Source of the DNA: Candidatus Haladaptatiplasma halalkaliphilum
Lineage (GTDB): Archaea; Thermoplasmatota; Thermoplasmata; Halarchaeoplasmatales; Halarchaeoplasmataceae
Assembly (NCBI GenBank): GCA_019594055.1
Contig: JAFDTY010000010.1
Location: 1 to 35,365, forward strand
Direction of reading: 5' to 3'
Length of the DNA stretch: 35,365 bases
The notes under the pieces are model-generated. The model saw nothing but the letters and a program-made list of their open reading frames with translations, did no database searches and was not told the DNA's origin. The translations under genes and the position numbers were made by a program. Below are positions 16,927-26,845 of the stretch, one piece after another. Each line of letters starts with the position of its first letter. Within the stretch, counting starts at the first letter, position 1.

Positions 16927-19900
16927 TTAGTAGTCCACGGCCCATATGACTGGAGTATCCGCACCGTTGTAAACCCAGTAACCTCTACCGGGCTCGAACT
17001 CGAAGGCGGCCACATCGTCGGTGTACGCAACGTTGTATTCCATTGATGCGTCGAAGTAGCCTACCATGGTCACCTCGGCCGGTAAACCGTGGTTTCCCGG
17101 GCTGTTACTCGGCAGCCCAACCATGTTCCATCCGGGGTAGAGTGTTATATCCGTAGTATCGGGGAGCTCTCCTACCAGGGAGATGGTGACATTCTCGGTT
17201 ACCCTGATCCATATGCCCATGGTATGGTCCCACGTTTGAAGAGTATTGAAATGATCCGCTCTTCCTGGGACATAGGTCTGCCATTCTCCTTGGAAAGCGC
17301 CGTACCACATGACCCTGTCGTAGTTGCCTTCGATATCAGCGAGTATGCTCTCCAGGTCTGTGTTGTCAAGTATCAGATCGAAGGAGACAAAGTTCCAGCC
17401 ATCGGCTTCCTCGTTCATCATCAGGGATACATGGGTTATCGGCACCACGGTAACGTTGACGGGACCCGAGGAGATGCCGTTGTATTCAGCCGTGACTACG
17501 TACTCGCCCGGAACCGTCTCGGAGAACAGTCCTTCAGAAGTCGTGTTCGCCCACTGGAAGTCCGAGGACACATCGGTGATGAGGTTGTCGAAGGGGTCGT
17601 ATGCACGGGTCGAGAACTGTATGGTATCCCCGGATATGATGGTCTGATCTTCATCCGGGTCTGTCTCGACGTAAGATACGCCGGCAGCCGTAACCGTGAG
17701 ACTGGTTTCGTTGCTCCACACTCTATAAGTACCTCTTACTGTCCACGTACCAGCCTTTGCAGATGTGTAGTCAAAGGCAATCCACGAACCTTCCGCGTCC
17801 AGGTCTATGGACCATGTCGTGCCGTAGGGGATGGAAATGAGCAAATTCCCGTCAGCGTCGTATGCATGGGCGGAATAAGAGACTGTCTCTCCCGCAGTCA
17901 CGGTTACATCCATGGGCACGATCACTATATGATCCACTTCCACACTTCTTTCCCACCACAAACGAGGATAGTCGTTGTTCTGGTGGATGAACCACATCTC
18001 ACTGAAATGGCTAAGTATCTCAGCTATATCCCAGCTGGCATCGGCGAAAATGGTTATATCCATCATCTCGGCGGTGGTCTTCCCGATTGCTTCACCGGCA
18101 GTAGAGGTTTGGCCGCTGGTCTCCATATCCCAGAAGTTGCCGGTCATCTCGTAGTTGCCACCGGTGCTCACATCTCCGGCGAAACCTTTATCGGTGGGGT
18201 CAACGGCGTTTGCATAGGTGACTTTCCCGGTGGAGTAGCTGTTAACGATGGATCCTTCGTTGTTGTTTCCCACAAATCCGCCGCATCTTATATCGCTGCC
18301 CACCCCAGTCCTTCGGACATCACCATGTGCATAGCAATCGGCGATTGTCCCTCCGTCGTTTTGACCCGCAAGGCCGCCTATCCTGCCATTTCCGGTAACA
18401 TCACCGGTAGCAAAGGATCGCTCTATTGCCCCATAATTTCTACCTACAAGCCCACCCATATATTCCCTGTTTCCTCCGGCCACATCCATGGAAGACCGGG
18501 AGTCTATGATATTCCCGGTAGCTGCATTCGATCCCACAAGCCCGCCAGCCACATTTTGACTTGAAGATACCCCTTCTCCTGAAGAGCTCGAACTGCTGAT
18601 CAAACCGCTATTGGATCCAACCAGTCCGCCCACTATCTGGGAAGAAGAAACGACCTCTCCGTTTACATGGCAGTTAATTATCGAACCCGTATTCTGTCCT
18701 GCCAATCCCCCTGTAAACTGTCTTCCGCGCACATAGAGGTCTTCAAGCTTTATGTTCTCTATTGTTCCGTCCGATCTTCCAAATAATCCAATTCGATCAG
18801 TAGTTCTCCTCATGTGTAGGTTGCTGATCACATACCCCTGCCCGTCAAGGTGGCCCGTGAAGATGGAACCCAGTGTTCCAACGGGGAAAAACCCTCTACC
18901 ACTGGTTTCTGTTGATCCCCACATGCTGGCAGCGTTGGTTATGTCTGAGCAGTCTACATCATTCACCAGCACATAGTCGGCATCCAGGTCCATGGCCATC
19001 ATCTGAAGCTGGTGACTGTTACTTATCTCGGTACGGTATTCCATCTGCAAGAACGGGCGGGTATCGCCGTCCACCATCCACCAGTTGTCTTCAAAATTCC
19101 ACACCGAACCGGAAAAGGTCTCCTGCATCATCATCTCCGCAGTGGTCTTTCCGATGCCCAACCAACTTGTTTCCGTACCTGACGTTTCAACGTCCCAGTA
19201 ACACCCCGCGGTGTTCGTTCCCATGCTCTGGCCTGCGAAGCCACCTACGTTAAGATACCCTGTCACCTGACCCGTGGAGTAGGATGCATAGATCACCTCT
19301 GAAGATGAATAGCCAACAAAACCGCCGACCCTCTGACCGACCCCCACATCGCCGGTGGCATAGCAATATCTGATCCTCCCGTAACTTCGTCCCACCAGAC
19401 CTCCGACCTCAAAGCTGCCTTGGACGCTGCCCGTGGCATAACATCTTATGATATTGTAATAGAAGGGGTGACTATCATCCATACCTACCAATCCCCCCAC
19501 ATGCGCGCTACCGGTCACATCCACAGCGGCATAGGATCTGTATATCTTGCCACCGTTCTTTCCCACCAGCCCCCCGACATTGTTTGTTCCGTCCACCTGG
19601 CCGGAAGCGTGGCTGTTATCCACGGTGCCTTTGTGGTTCATTCCCACCAGCGCACCTACGGAATTGTTGCCCCTCACGTCCGCGTCGAGCATTCCCGCGT
19701 TGCTGACCACCCCGTCCTCTCCCAAGTATCCGAACAATCCCACATCGTTCGTATCGGGCCTGTTGATGTACAGTCCCTTGATGGTATGGTTCCGGCCGTG
19801 AAAACTTCCGGTGAACCTGTTGGCATCCGTCCCCACAGGCACGAACCCGGCTCCATCGTTCCATTCCATGGTCATGCTCGCGTCTATGTCCTTCATGAGG

Positions 19901-21048
19901 GTGTAATCTCCATGGAGGTCGAAGCGCATACTTTGGAGGTCCCAGACATCGTATATATGATATACCGGGCTCGGAGGAACGCGGGGTTCCATCAGGGGAT
20001 AATCATCCAGTACGTTACCATCCTCATATGGCGTATCCCATATACCCGGGGCATCCTCCCTCTCTTCTGCATCGGGATACTTGTCCTGGTAATCGTCCCA
20101 GTAATTTCCTCCGGAACCGCCCTCTGCCGGATTTCCATCACCCCACAGGTCATCGGCATGGGTACTGATGGTGTGTGCGGTATTGTTGATGAAGTTGTTG
20201 TTGTAGAATATGTTGGGTCCGGCACCGTGGGTGTAGTATATCCCCCTTGTATTGTTCACCACAGTGTTACCTCGGATGATGTTGTCCGCAATACCGGATG
20301 CTCTGAAGTGAAGGCCGTTTATGTTGTTATCGCAAAAGTTGTTCTCTATCAGATTGTTTTTGGAGTAACCCCCCCACAGGTTGATACTCCCTTCGTGAGC
20401 CACGTGATCCGCGGCGAATGAGTTGCCAACCACCGTATTGTTGTGCACCCGGTTCCCGCCCTGGGTTCCCGCATTGGCCATGAAGATACCTGCAAATCCG
20501 TTGTTTGAGATGTGGTTGTGTCCCATCTGATTGGAATAGGGATAATCGTTGGGATGCTCGTGGTCCATATAGATACCTACTTCCGAATTTTCCGTGATCG
20601 TGTTATGGTTCACGGTGCAGTCCTTTGAACAGTAAAGAGTTATCCCGTTCCTGTTACCGGTGATAATGTTGCCGAGTATTTTTCCGTTCTGTACTTTATA
20701 TAGATAAATACCTGATTCCGCATAGTAGGGTGGTTGATGGTTGCCGCTGGCATTCGACACCCTGTTGTTTCTCACCTCAAAATGTGCCGTTGTATTGCCG
20801 ATGTAGATACCGTAACCATATCCCGTACCGTCTATATCGTAGCCTTCTATCACAAAGGGGTCCGCCTCTGTCCCGCTTCCCGAGCTGGCCATCTCCTCGA
20901 GCTCTGAGTCGGAATCCATGCGCAGGGGTGCATCCCCCATCATACCCGATGAATCATCCGGGTGTCCGGTGTATGCATAGGTCGCACCTATGACACTCAC
21001 TACGAGCATCCCCACCAGACATAAAACTAAAATATCTTGCGTTTTCAT
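16927..21048 (-). CDS. Beta-helix plus GLUG exported surface protein, 1373 aa
   Basis: It starts at ATG 21048 with GGAGAGG upstream and a signal peptide (MKTQDILVLCLVGMLVVSV) unlike that of the other GLUG proteins. Residues ~60-330 form a NosD-like right-handed beta-helix with repeats of the type NNRVSN, GNIITGNRNGI, NHNTITENSEVGIYM. Two GLUG modules start near residues 363 and 670, with closing TTAEMM motifs. Residues ~1037-1205 are two Ig/Big-like domains (VTVTAGETVSYSAHAYDADGN; IISGDTIQFSTRAYDPFDN). Residues 1208-1373 are the shared GWN module. The beta-helix family often binds or cleaves carbohydrate; no catalytic residues can be assigned. Function inferred as extracellular binding. Confidence 0.92.
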   Translation of the reverse strand: MKTQDILVLCLVGMLVVSVIGATYAYTGHPDDSSGMMGDAPLRMDSDSELEEMASSGSGTEADPFVIEGYDIDGTGYGYGIYIGNTTAHFEVRNNRVSNASGNHQPPYYAESGIYLYKVQNGKILGNIITGNRNGITLYCSKDCTVNHNTITENSEVGIYMDHEHPNDYPYSNQMGHNHISNNGFAGIFMANAGTQGGNRVHNNTVVGNSFAADHVAHEGSINLWGGYSKNNLIENNFCDNNINGLHFRASGIADNIIRGNTVVNNTRGIYYTHGAGPNIFYNNNFINNTAHTISTHADDLWGDGNPAEGGSGGNYWDDYQDKYPDAEEREDAPGIWDTPYEDGNVLDDYPLMEPRVPPSPVYHIYDVWDLQSMRFDLHGDYTLMKDIDASMTMEWNDGAGFVPVGTDANRFTGSFHGRNHTIKGLYINRPDTNDVGLFGYLGEDGVVSNAGMLDADVRGNNSVGALVGMNHKGTVDNSHASGQVDGTNNVGGLVGKNGGKIYRSYAAVDVTGSAHVGGLVGMDDSHPFYYNIIRCYATGSVQGSFEVGGLVGRSYGRIRYCYATGDVGVGQRVGGFVGYSSSEVIYASYSTGQVTGYLNVGGFAGQSMGTNTAGCYWDVETSGTETSWLGIGKTTAEMMMQETFSGSVWNFEDNWWMVDGDTRPFLQMEYRTEISNSHQLQMMAMDLDADYVLVNDVDCSDITNAASMWGSTETSGRGFFPVGTLGSIFTGHLDGQGYVISNLHMRRTTDRIGLFGRSDGTIENIKLEDLYVRGRQFTGGLAGQNTGSIINCHVNGEVVSSSQIVGGLVGSNSGLISSSSSSGEGVSSSQNVAGGLVGSNAATGNIIDSRSSMDVAGGNREYMGGLVGRNYGAIERSFATGDVTGNGRIGGLAGQNDGGTIADCYAHGDVRRTGVGSDIRCGGFVGNNNEGSIVNSYSTGKVTYANAVDPTDKGFAGDVSTGGNYEMTGNFWDMETSGQTSTAGEAIGKTTAEMMDITIFADASWDIAEILSHFSEMWFIHQNNDYPRLWWERSVEVDHIVIVPMDVTVTAGETVSYSAHAYDADGNLLISIPYGTTWSIDLDAEGSWIAFDYTSAKAGTWTVRGTYRVWSNETSLTVTAAGVSYVETDPDEDQTIISGDTIQFSTRAYDPFDNLITDVSSDFQWANTTSEGLFSETVPGEYVVTAEYNGISSGPVNVTVVPITHVSLMMNEEADGWNFVSFDLILDNTDLESILADIEGNYDRVMWYGAFQGEWQTYVPGRADHFNTLQTWDHTMGIWIRVTENVTISLVGELPDTTDITLYPGWNMVGLPSNSPGNHGLPAEVTMVGYFDASMEYNVAYTDDVAAFEFEPGRGYWVYNGADTPVIWAVDY
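16930..17427 (-). repeat. Conserved C-terminal GWN module, copy 3
   Basis: Last 166 residues of the 1373 aa protein, ending WAVDY-stop. It shares the fixed length and all core motifs of the other two copies although the N-terminal half of the protein is unrelated. This supports an independently inherited terminal domain. Confidence 0.85.
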
Positions 21049-21136
21049 ATATTTCCTCTCCGAACCGATCTTCCGTTTTTAAAATTCATCTAATGGTCCT
21101 TTTGCCATCGAGGACAGTAGATAGGACTATAAAACA
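21049..21136 (-). promoter_or_regulatory. Promoter of the 1373 aa gene
   Basis: On the minus strand a TATA element CTGTTTTATAGTCC (complement of 21123-21136) lies ~80 nt before the ATG, and GGAGAGGAAATAT precedes the start. The GTTTTATA core is also seen at 3324-3332. Confidence 0.5.
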
Positions 21137-21203
21137 GCCACCCATATTCATAATTACACCCTTATCAAAATAAAAGGAAAGGGTTTTGGTTCGGGTGGTC
21201 AAC

Positions 21204-24200
21204 TTACTTTTTGACCTTCTTGACCGTTTTTGTTACCTTTGTCGGTCGTTTTTTAACCTTTTTGACCACCTTATCCTCAGTTTGCTCCTCGAAGAGTTCT
21301 TCGTCGAGTTCATCCAGATCAAGTTCGTCCGCATCCGTGGGCTTCTTCTTGCGACGCAGAGGAACATCCCGTTTGAGTGTGGGATCTATTTTTACCAGGC
21401 TTGAGCCACACTTCTGGCAGATGGCTTCATCCATGGGGTTTATGGATCCGCATTCCTTGCATTCGATTCCGCCTCTACGGCGTCTCTCTTCTTCCTGGTC
21501 CAACCACTCGTCGAATGTCATGTATCCAGGCTGTGTCATCCACCAGTTCATGAACTCATCTTCGCTGACATCACTTCCCAGTACCTGCCTCGCCTTCGCT
21601 CGATGTCTATTCACGTATTCTTCGTACTGTCTTTCCATGGTCTCCTTGTACTCTTCTATGGCCTTACCGGTGGTTATGAATTCAGCTCCGCAACTCGGGC
21701 AGTCGAAGGAGTCCGTGGGTATCCACTCGCCGCATTCGCTGCACTTGACGGTGTCCATCTCGAACGCCGTACCGCACATGGGACAGGCATCGGAATCAAC
21801 CGGTATGGTTGCACCGCAGGCGCCGCATTCGACCCATTCTCCCTCACCCTTGTACTTGATGAAGAGGATGATACCACCGACACTTCCAACCGCGGCTACA
21901 ACGATGATCAACAATAGCCACCACGGTATGGCGGATACCTCGCCAGCCACGTTGAACGAGCCGACCCTGTGGTATTCTCCGTTGGGATGTTCGGGTATAA
22001 TCCATACGGTGAACGAACCGGCCCTTTCCGGTGTGATCAGCGTTCCTTCGAATCTACCGTTCTGATCGGTGGTGACTACGGTACTTGTGATGTTGTTGTC
22101 TCCGTCTCTGAGTGAAATCGTGACATCCATGTTACCGAGGGTCTTTCCGTCGGTTCTCTCGAGTATCCCCTCAACCAGTATGGTGGCACCCATATCCTGG
22201 TCGGTGAGTGGCATCGAAAGACCGCTGAATGTCATCTCCATTCCCACTATATCCAGATCACGGCGTATGGAAACGGAGTACAGGGGATCTTCACGGGACG
22301 AGTTCACCCATATGGTTATGGTCTGCTCTCCTCGTATGTCTATCTCCCACGGGGTGGTTATGTTCACGACCTCATCCAGGGGCATATCGACCAGGTAGCT
22401 CGCTATCAAACCACCTGAATAGGTGATCTCCACACTGGCATTGACCACATCCGTACCGCCGTCGTTGACGGCTTGCATGAAGATGTGCAGGTCGTCCCTT
22501 TCAATCACACTATCATCCACTATAGCACTACCGCCGACCTCCAGGATTATCTCCGGAAGAAGGAAACGTAGGTTTGGTGGTGCTCTGACATTGATTATCG
22601 TAGATGCAATGTTATTTGCCACATTATGGTCGGAAAGGGGGTCGACATCGGGGTCGATCCGGACCAAGATAGTCCTTTCCTCGAGCCTCAGTTCAAAGTC
22701 TGTCATGTTAGATATCCATGTTACAGCGGCTACACCGCTCCTGTCCACTCTAATTGTTTCGATGGTATCGGTACCGATAAGTGTGAACTCATCCTCGCCT
22801 ACCACCAGATAAAATTCCACGGTCACATTGATGGCATCCTGGTATCCGATGTTGTTTACCCTTGCCGTAATCACCACTGTATCACCTGCTGAGACCACAG
22901 AAACATCGGTACTAACCCGGTCATCGGTGATGGACAAGTCGGGTAGCAACAGGTCAGAGAAGGTCAAAGTCGTGGTCACATCGTGCTGTCCCGATGGATA
23001 TGCGGGAAGTGACACTTGGGACGTGGGAACCTGGAAAGTTTGCCCCTTTTCGCTGTAGGTGGCACTTATCTCGTAATTGCCCACGAAGTTGTTCACCGTC
23101 GGTGTGAGTATGTCCGTCCGTGCGTGTATATATACCATACCTCCCGCACCGGTCACTCCCGAATCGGAGTAACCGTCTATTAGTCCCGATATGGATACCA
23201 CGCTGCCACCTATGTGTATATTGCCATGAGCAACCGTTGTGATCCTCCACCAGCGATATACTTCGATCACTGAGGTCCCCGTCATCTCGATGGCCGGGGT
23301 GACCACCTTTGTGAATCTGCCCGTGGTATCGTGCAGGTCATCGAGTCTACCGGTGAAGGTTGAATTCACACCTATTATGTTACTGGGTCTCACGTAAATA
23401 TTGTTGGATCTAAAGTAGGATTCGTAGAAATTGAAATCATTGCCCGTTATCAACAGGGTTCCTTCGACTTCGCTGTTACGAACGGTTAGGGCAGAGTTAC
23501 CCGAGGTGTGGACCTCCACCATGTCATAGACGATGCTGCTGTCCGTTATATTTACCGAACCGGAATCACTTACTTCAATGGATGTGTGGTAACCGGAATG
23601 TATCAGCGCACGGTTTATTTCCAGGGTTCCCTGGTTCATCACGATAAAGCCGAACTGATGGTCTCTGTCCTGGGAGATCTGGAAATTCGCTTTCGTGGCA
23701 CCACCCTGTATGGACAATCTGCCGCTTTCCATCACCACCACGAAGCCCGAACATACGAAGGTACCCCTCGTTACCGGTGAATTTGCGTTGTTGACTATAA
23801 GATCGAACTGGTAGTTATCGCTGAAGATGGGCTGTAAAACACTGGCTATGTTGTTATCCCTGATCAATTCATATTCCTCTTCGTAGGGGTCCACATGTAC
23901 GGTAACCTCCCGGTAACCTCTTATATCCGGGGTCCAGGTGATGGTGACGTCCTCCCATTCCTGTGAAGCCAGGGTTACCGGTACATCACCGATTATGATA
24001 TCTTCGTCAAGGAACCTCACGATGGTGGAGACCTCCTCACCTCCGATGTTCCATACCCGGGCGGTTATCACCACAGGCCTGCCCACCTGGGGAAGTACTT
24101 CCGAGAAGTGGATATGATCGGGTGATACCACCAGATCCGCAGGGTTCATCACCTCTATCGACCGGTTATCCCAATTGTTGCTCACGTTCTCCTCGTTTTG

Positions 24201-26696
24201 CTCGAGCATCGGGTAGTTGACCCTGACGGTTATGGTCCTTGTTTCATTCAAAGGCGACTCCACCAGTGCCGCCCTCCAGGTGGCCTCTATAGGTCCGCTG
24301 GTCTGTCCGCTACCCAGTGCAGGAATGTTTAGCGTGTTGATGATCTCCTCGTTATCGGTGCCGTGATCGACGTAGAAGGTCACCCTGGTTGCCACGGATT
24401 CCCACAGGCCGATGTTCTGCACCCTTGTGGTGATGGTCAGGTATTCCCCTGCGTAGATATCATCATGGCTGATGCCGAATTCCACGGGTATGAGGTCGGG
24501 TTTCTCGGTAACGTATATGTAACTAAATGCTTCGTTATTTTCATAATCACGTTCGATGGGGTTCTGATACGGATTTACGTGCACTCGGATGACGAATCCT
24601 TCTCCACCATAAGGATGCATATACGATGTCCAGAATACGCTGGTTTCCGTGCTTCCACCAGGGCCCACGGATATTGTGGTTTGGTCGATGAGTTCGAACT
24701 CTTCTTCGATATAATCGAAGATGTAAAAGTGTACCGGTACGTCAGTGGCAGCGAGATTTCCGATATTTCCTATGGTTGCTTGGATCTCGACCTCGATGTT
24801 GTTCCGTACGGTATCAACTTCCGCCCCATCCACAAGGAACAGTATATCGTCCTCCGTAATATCCAGGTTCGGGAGGGGTATCTCATCCTGGTAGATGATC
24901 TCCTCTAAAATGTTACTTTTCGTCCTGTTCATTTGGGGGAAGGGAGGTAGGCTGAGATCCCTTGACGTAAATCCCAGATCGTCATCGGTCACATTTACGT
25001 AGTAATCTCCCACGAAACGGCTGTTGGGCCAGTCTATGGGATAGTTTAACCTGTCACTTATCAGGAACATGAGGGCAAGACCCTGGGAGTTGGTAACGTA
25101 ATATCCGTCGGGGTGGAAGGTACCCATGCCGCTCCTGTCCACATAGTCCCATGCTTCCGGGTTGTTGTAGGGGTCTATGTACATCATAACGTTATCGTAA
25201 AGGTCTTCACTCACATCCTTGTATTTTATGTCCAATTCGCCTGTTACACGGGCATTCGCCAGGGGCGCCTCGCTGCTGTCCATGGGTTTTACCGTGACCC
25301 ATCGGTACAGCCATATACGATCATGAGAAGCTTCATCACCGATGATCGGGGGGTCACCGTCGGGTTGAGGTACGTACTCGGCTTCGGCACCCATGGGGTA
25401 CAGACCGTAGGCCTTCATATCCGAGTTGAAAAGTTTTATCACACGGTGTTCCGGGTTGTAATCCATCATGTAGGTGGTCTGGTCCGTCTGTACTCCGGGG
25501 ATGAGACTGGGTTGAGCTCTTCTATAATCTACATCTATCTCGCTGTTGATCACAATCAATTCCGAATCGATGATGAGTATGGAGTTATCGTATGCGGACA
25601 CGAGGTTTATCTTGTCCACTGATATGTTACCTGTGGAGGCCGGATTATATAAACTCAATGTCAGGTCCTTTAGGAATAATGAGCCGCTCCTGTGGAACGT
25701 ACTTAGGTCGAACTCCCAGATACCCGTGTATCGATAATCCTTCTGGCCCGTGGTGTCTCTGATGGACATGGCCTGCTTCATCACGGTGGAGTTGGAATAT
25801 TCAACGCTAGCTCCTACTCCATCGTATCCCTCGTCCGTTTTGTATATTATCTCGATATGTAGGTTCTTCAGCCTGTCCCTGGGATTAACATGGTCTATGG
25901 CCTGTGCCAGTGTGGGGGCGGTGAACCATTCTATGATCTCCATGGTCCGCCCGGGTGCTATCTCGTAGAAGTCGTTGTCGTTCGCGTAAAGGCTGACTCT
26001 CGATTGACCCACGGTGGTGTCCCCCGGTCCTATCTGTGAAGGCGTCCACTCCTCGTACCTTATGTCATTGTTGATGTAATAACTCGATATCTTGGAGTCC
26101 TCTATCAGAACGTACGAATCGTTTACCGCCATCAACATGGGGCAGTCGTTGTTGTCATTGACGGGTAAAGTGGGGGGAATATTTCCCGAAGGTATTCCCC
26201 TGAACTCGGAGTTCGTCAGGATCAGTTCGGAATTATCTATGTATACCCACCCCGGGAACGCAAAGGCAGAATTCTCCCTCAAGATGATCGAGGAGCCTGA
26301 ACGTGCGGTTATGTTTGTCTTCAAAAAGGGCCTCAGAACGGTTTCATCAGTCAGCTGAGTCTCGACGATACTGTTCCACAATACCAATCTACCACCGGAT
26401 TCAACGGTGATCCTGTGGGGATTGTACCCATCGATCATGAGCGTCAGTGTGGCATTGTTTATATGCAACGCACCGTTATTCCGTATTATTATGTTATGAT
26501 CTTCGGATCCGGACACATTGATGTATTCGGTCACACCGTCGATTATCCAGTCTTCCCCGTGTATTACGTATTCATCCGGGAAAATAGCATCCGTATTTTC
26601 ACTGGTGACAATCATCGGCGTTAAAAGGCTCAATGCCAATAACACAACAGCCATCAGTCCGAGCATCCGTCCAAGAGAATTTTGCTTATCTACCAT
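21204..26696 (-). CDS. Membrane-anchored CARDB-like surface protein with cytoplasmic zinc ribbons, 1830 aa
   Basis: A signal peptide (MVDKQNSLGRMLGLMAVVLLA) is followed by a beta-helix-like region. CARDB-like adhesion domains follow, recognised by repeated (L/A)DL.(V/I)..D...., ITARV.NIG and DxxNNxxS patterns, with a second beta-helix-like stretch between them. A last Ig-like domain precedes the single transmembrane helix at about residues 1588-1612. The cytoplasmic part has three CxxC...CxxC zinc ribbons, near residues 1624-1643 (CGACGATIPVDSDACPMCG), 1650-1669 and 1749-1764, an acidic segment, and a lysine-rich tail (VKKVKKRPTKVTKTVKKVKK). Zinc ribbons fused to such ectodomains are seen in other archaeal surface proteins. 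Their role here is unknown; nucleic-acid or protein contact on the inner face is inference. GGTGAG precedes the start. Confidence 0.92.
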   Translation of the reverse strand: MVDKQNSLGRMLGLMAVVLLALSLLTPMIVTSENTDAIFPDEYVIHGEDWIIDGVTEYINVSGSEDHNIIIRNNGALHINNATLTLMIDGYNPHRITVESGGRLVLWNSIVETQLTDETVLRPFLKTNITARSGSSIILRENSAFAFPGWVYIDNSELILTNSEFRGIPSGNIPPTLPVNDNNDCPMLMAVNDSYVLIEDSKISSYYINNDIRYEEWTPSQIGPGDTTVGQSRVSLYANDNDFYEIAPGRTMEIIEWFTAPTLAQAIDHVNPRDRLKNLHIEIIYKTDEGYDGVGASVEYSNSTVMKQAMSIRDTTGQKDYRYTGIWEFDLSTFHRSGSLFLKDLTLSLYNPASTGNISVDKINLVSAYDNSILIIDSELIVINSEIDVDYRRAQPSLIPGVQTDQTTYMMDYNPEHRVIKLFNSDMKAYGLYPMGAEAEYVPQPDGDPPIIGDEASHDRIWLYRWVTVKPMDSSEAPLANARVTGELDIKYKDVSEDLYDNVMMYIDPYNNPEAWDYVDRSGMGTFHPDGYYVTNSQGLALMFLISDRLNYPIDWPNSRFVGDYYVNVTDDDLGFTSRDLSLPPFPQMNRTKSNILEEIIYQDEIPLPNLDITEDDILFLVDGAEVDTVRNNIEVEIQATIGNIGNLAATDVPVHFYIFDYIEEEFELIDQTTISVGPGGSTETSVFWTSYMHPYGGEGFVIRVHVNPYQNPIERDYENNEAFSYIYVTEKPDLIPVEFGISHDDIYAGEYLTITTRVQNIGLWESVATRVTFYVDHGTDNEEIINTLNIPALGSGQTSGPIEATWRAALVESPLNETRTITVRVNYPMLEQNEENVSNNWDNRSIEVMNPADLVVSPDHIHFSEVLPQVGRPVVITARVWNIGGEEVSTIVRFLDEDIIIGDVPVTLASQEWEDVTITWTPDIRGYREVTVHVDPYEEEYELIRDNNIASVLQPIFSDNYQFDLIVNNANSPVTRGTFVCSGFVVVMESGRLSIQGGATKANFQISQDRDHQFGFIVMNQGTLEINRALIHSGYHTSIEVSDSGSVNITDSSIVYDMVEVHTSGNSALTVRNSEVEGTLLITGNDFNFYESYFRSNNIYVRPSNIIGVNSTFTGRLDDLHDTTGRFTKVVTPAIEMTGTSVIEVYRWWRITTVAHGNIHIGGSVVSISGLIDGYSDSGVTGAGGMVYIHARTDILTPTVNNFVGNYEISATYSEKGQTFQVPTSQVSLPAYPSGQHDVTTTLTFSDLLLPDLSITDDRVSTDVSVVSAGDTVVITARVNNIGYQDAINVTVEFYLVVGEDEFTLIGTDTIETIRVDRSGVAAVTWISNMTDFELRLEERTILVRIDPDVDPLSDHNVANNIASTIINVRAPPNLRFLLPEIILEVGGSAIVDDSVIERDDLHIFMQAVNDGGTDVVNASVEITYSGGLIASYLVDMPLDEVVNITTPWEIDIRGEQTITIWVNSSREDPLYSVSIRRDLDIVGMEMTFSGLSMPLTDQDMGATILVEGILERTDGKTLGNMDVTISLRDGDNNITSTVVTTDQNGRFEGTLITPERAGSFTVWIIPEHPNGEYHRVGSFNVAGEVSAIPWWLLLIIVVAAVGSVGGIILFIKYKGEGEWVECGACGATIPVDSDACPMCGTAFEMDTVKCSECGEWIPTDSFDCPSCGAEFITTGKAIEEYKETMERQYEEYVNRHRAKARQVLGSDVSEDEFMNWWMTQPGYMTFDEWLDQEEERRRRGGIECKECGSINPMDEAICQKCGSSLVKIDPTLKRDVPLRRKKKPTDADELDLDELDEELFEEQTEDKVVKKVKKRPTKVTKTVKKVKK

Positions 26697-26845
26697 GGTT
26701 ACTCACCGTAATTTACTGAGAAGATAAATGTTACACATGTATTAAATATTTCGCCTCTTTTCTCCCGATTACCACCATTTTCATGCGATTTTTTGAAAGT
26801 AAAAAAGACTTAATAGTTCAACCACTATGACCTCATAAGATTGGG
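26697..26845. promoter_or_regulatory. Divergent promoter region (surface protein / DNA polymerase D small subunit)
   Basis: Minus strand: a TATA-like CGAAATATTTAATAC (complement of 26732-26746) lies ~42 nt before ATG 26696. Plus strand: CTTAATAG at 26809-26816 is centred ~33 nt before ATG 26846. The latter predicts a leader under 10 nt, and no Shine-Dalgarno is seen before that ATG. The two promoters do not overlap. Confidence 0.5.

Noticed and set aside
17089-18564. 491-residue plus-strand open frame
   Set aside because: It lies wholly antisense to the 1373 aa surface gene. Its open length reflects the repetitive, stop-poor composition of that gene.
19420-20421. 333-residue plus-strand open frame
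   Set aside because: Antisense to the beta-helix part of the 1373 aa gene, with no coherent domain.
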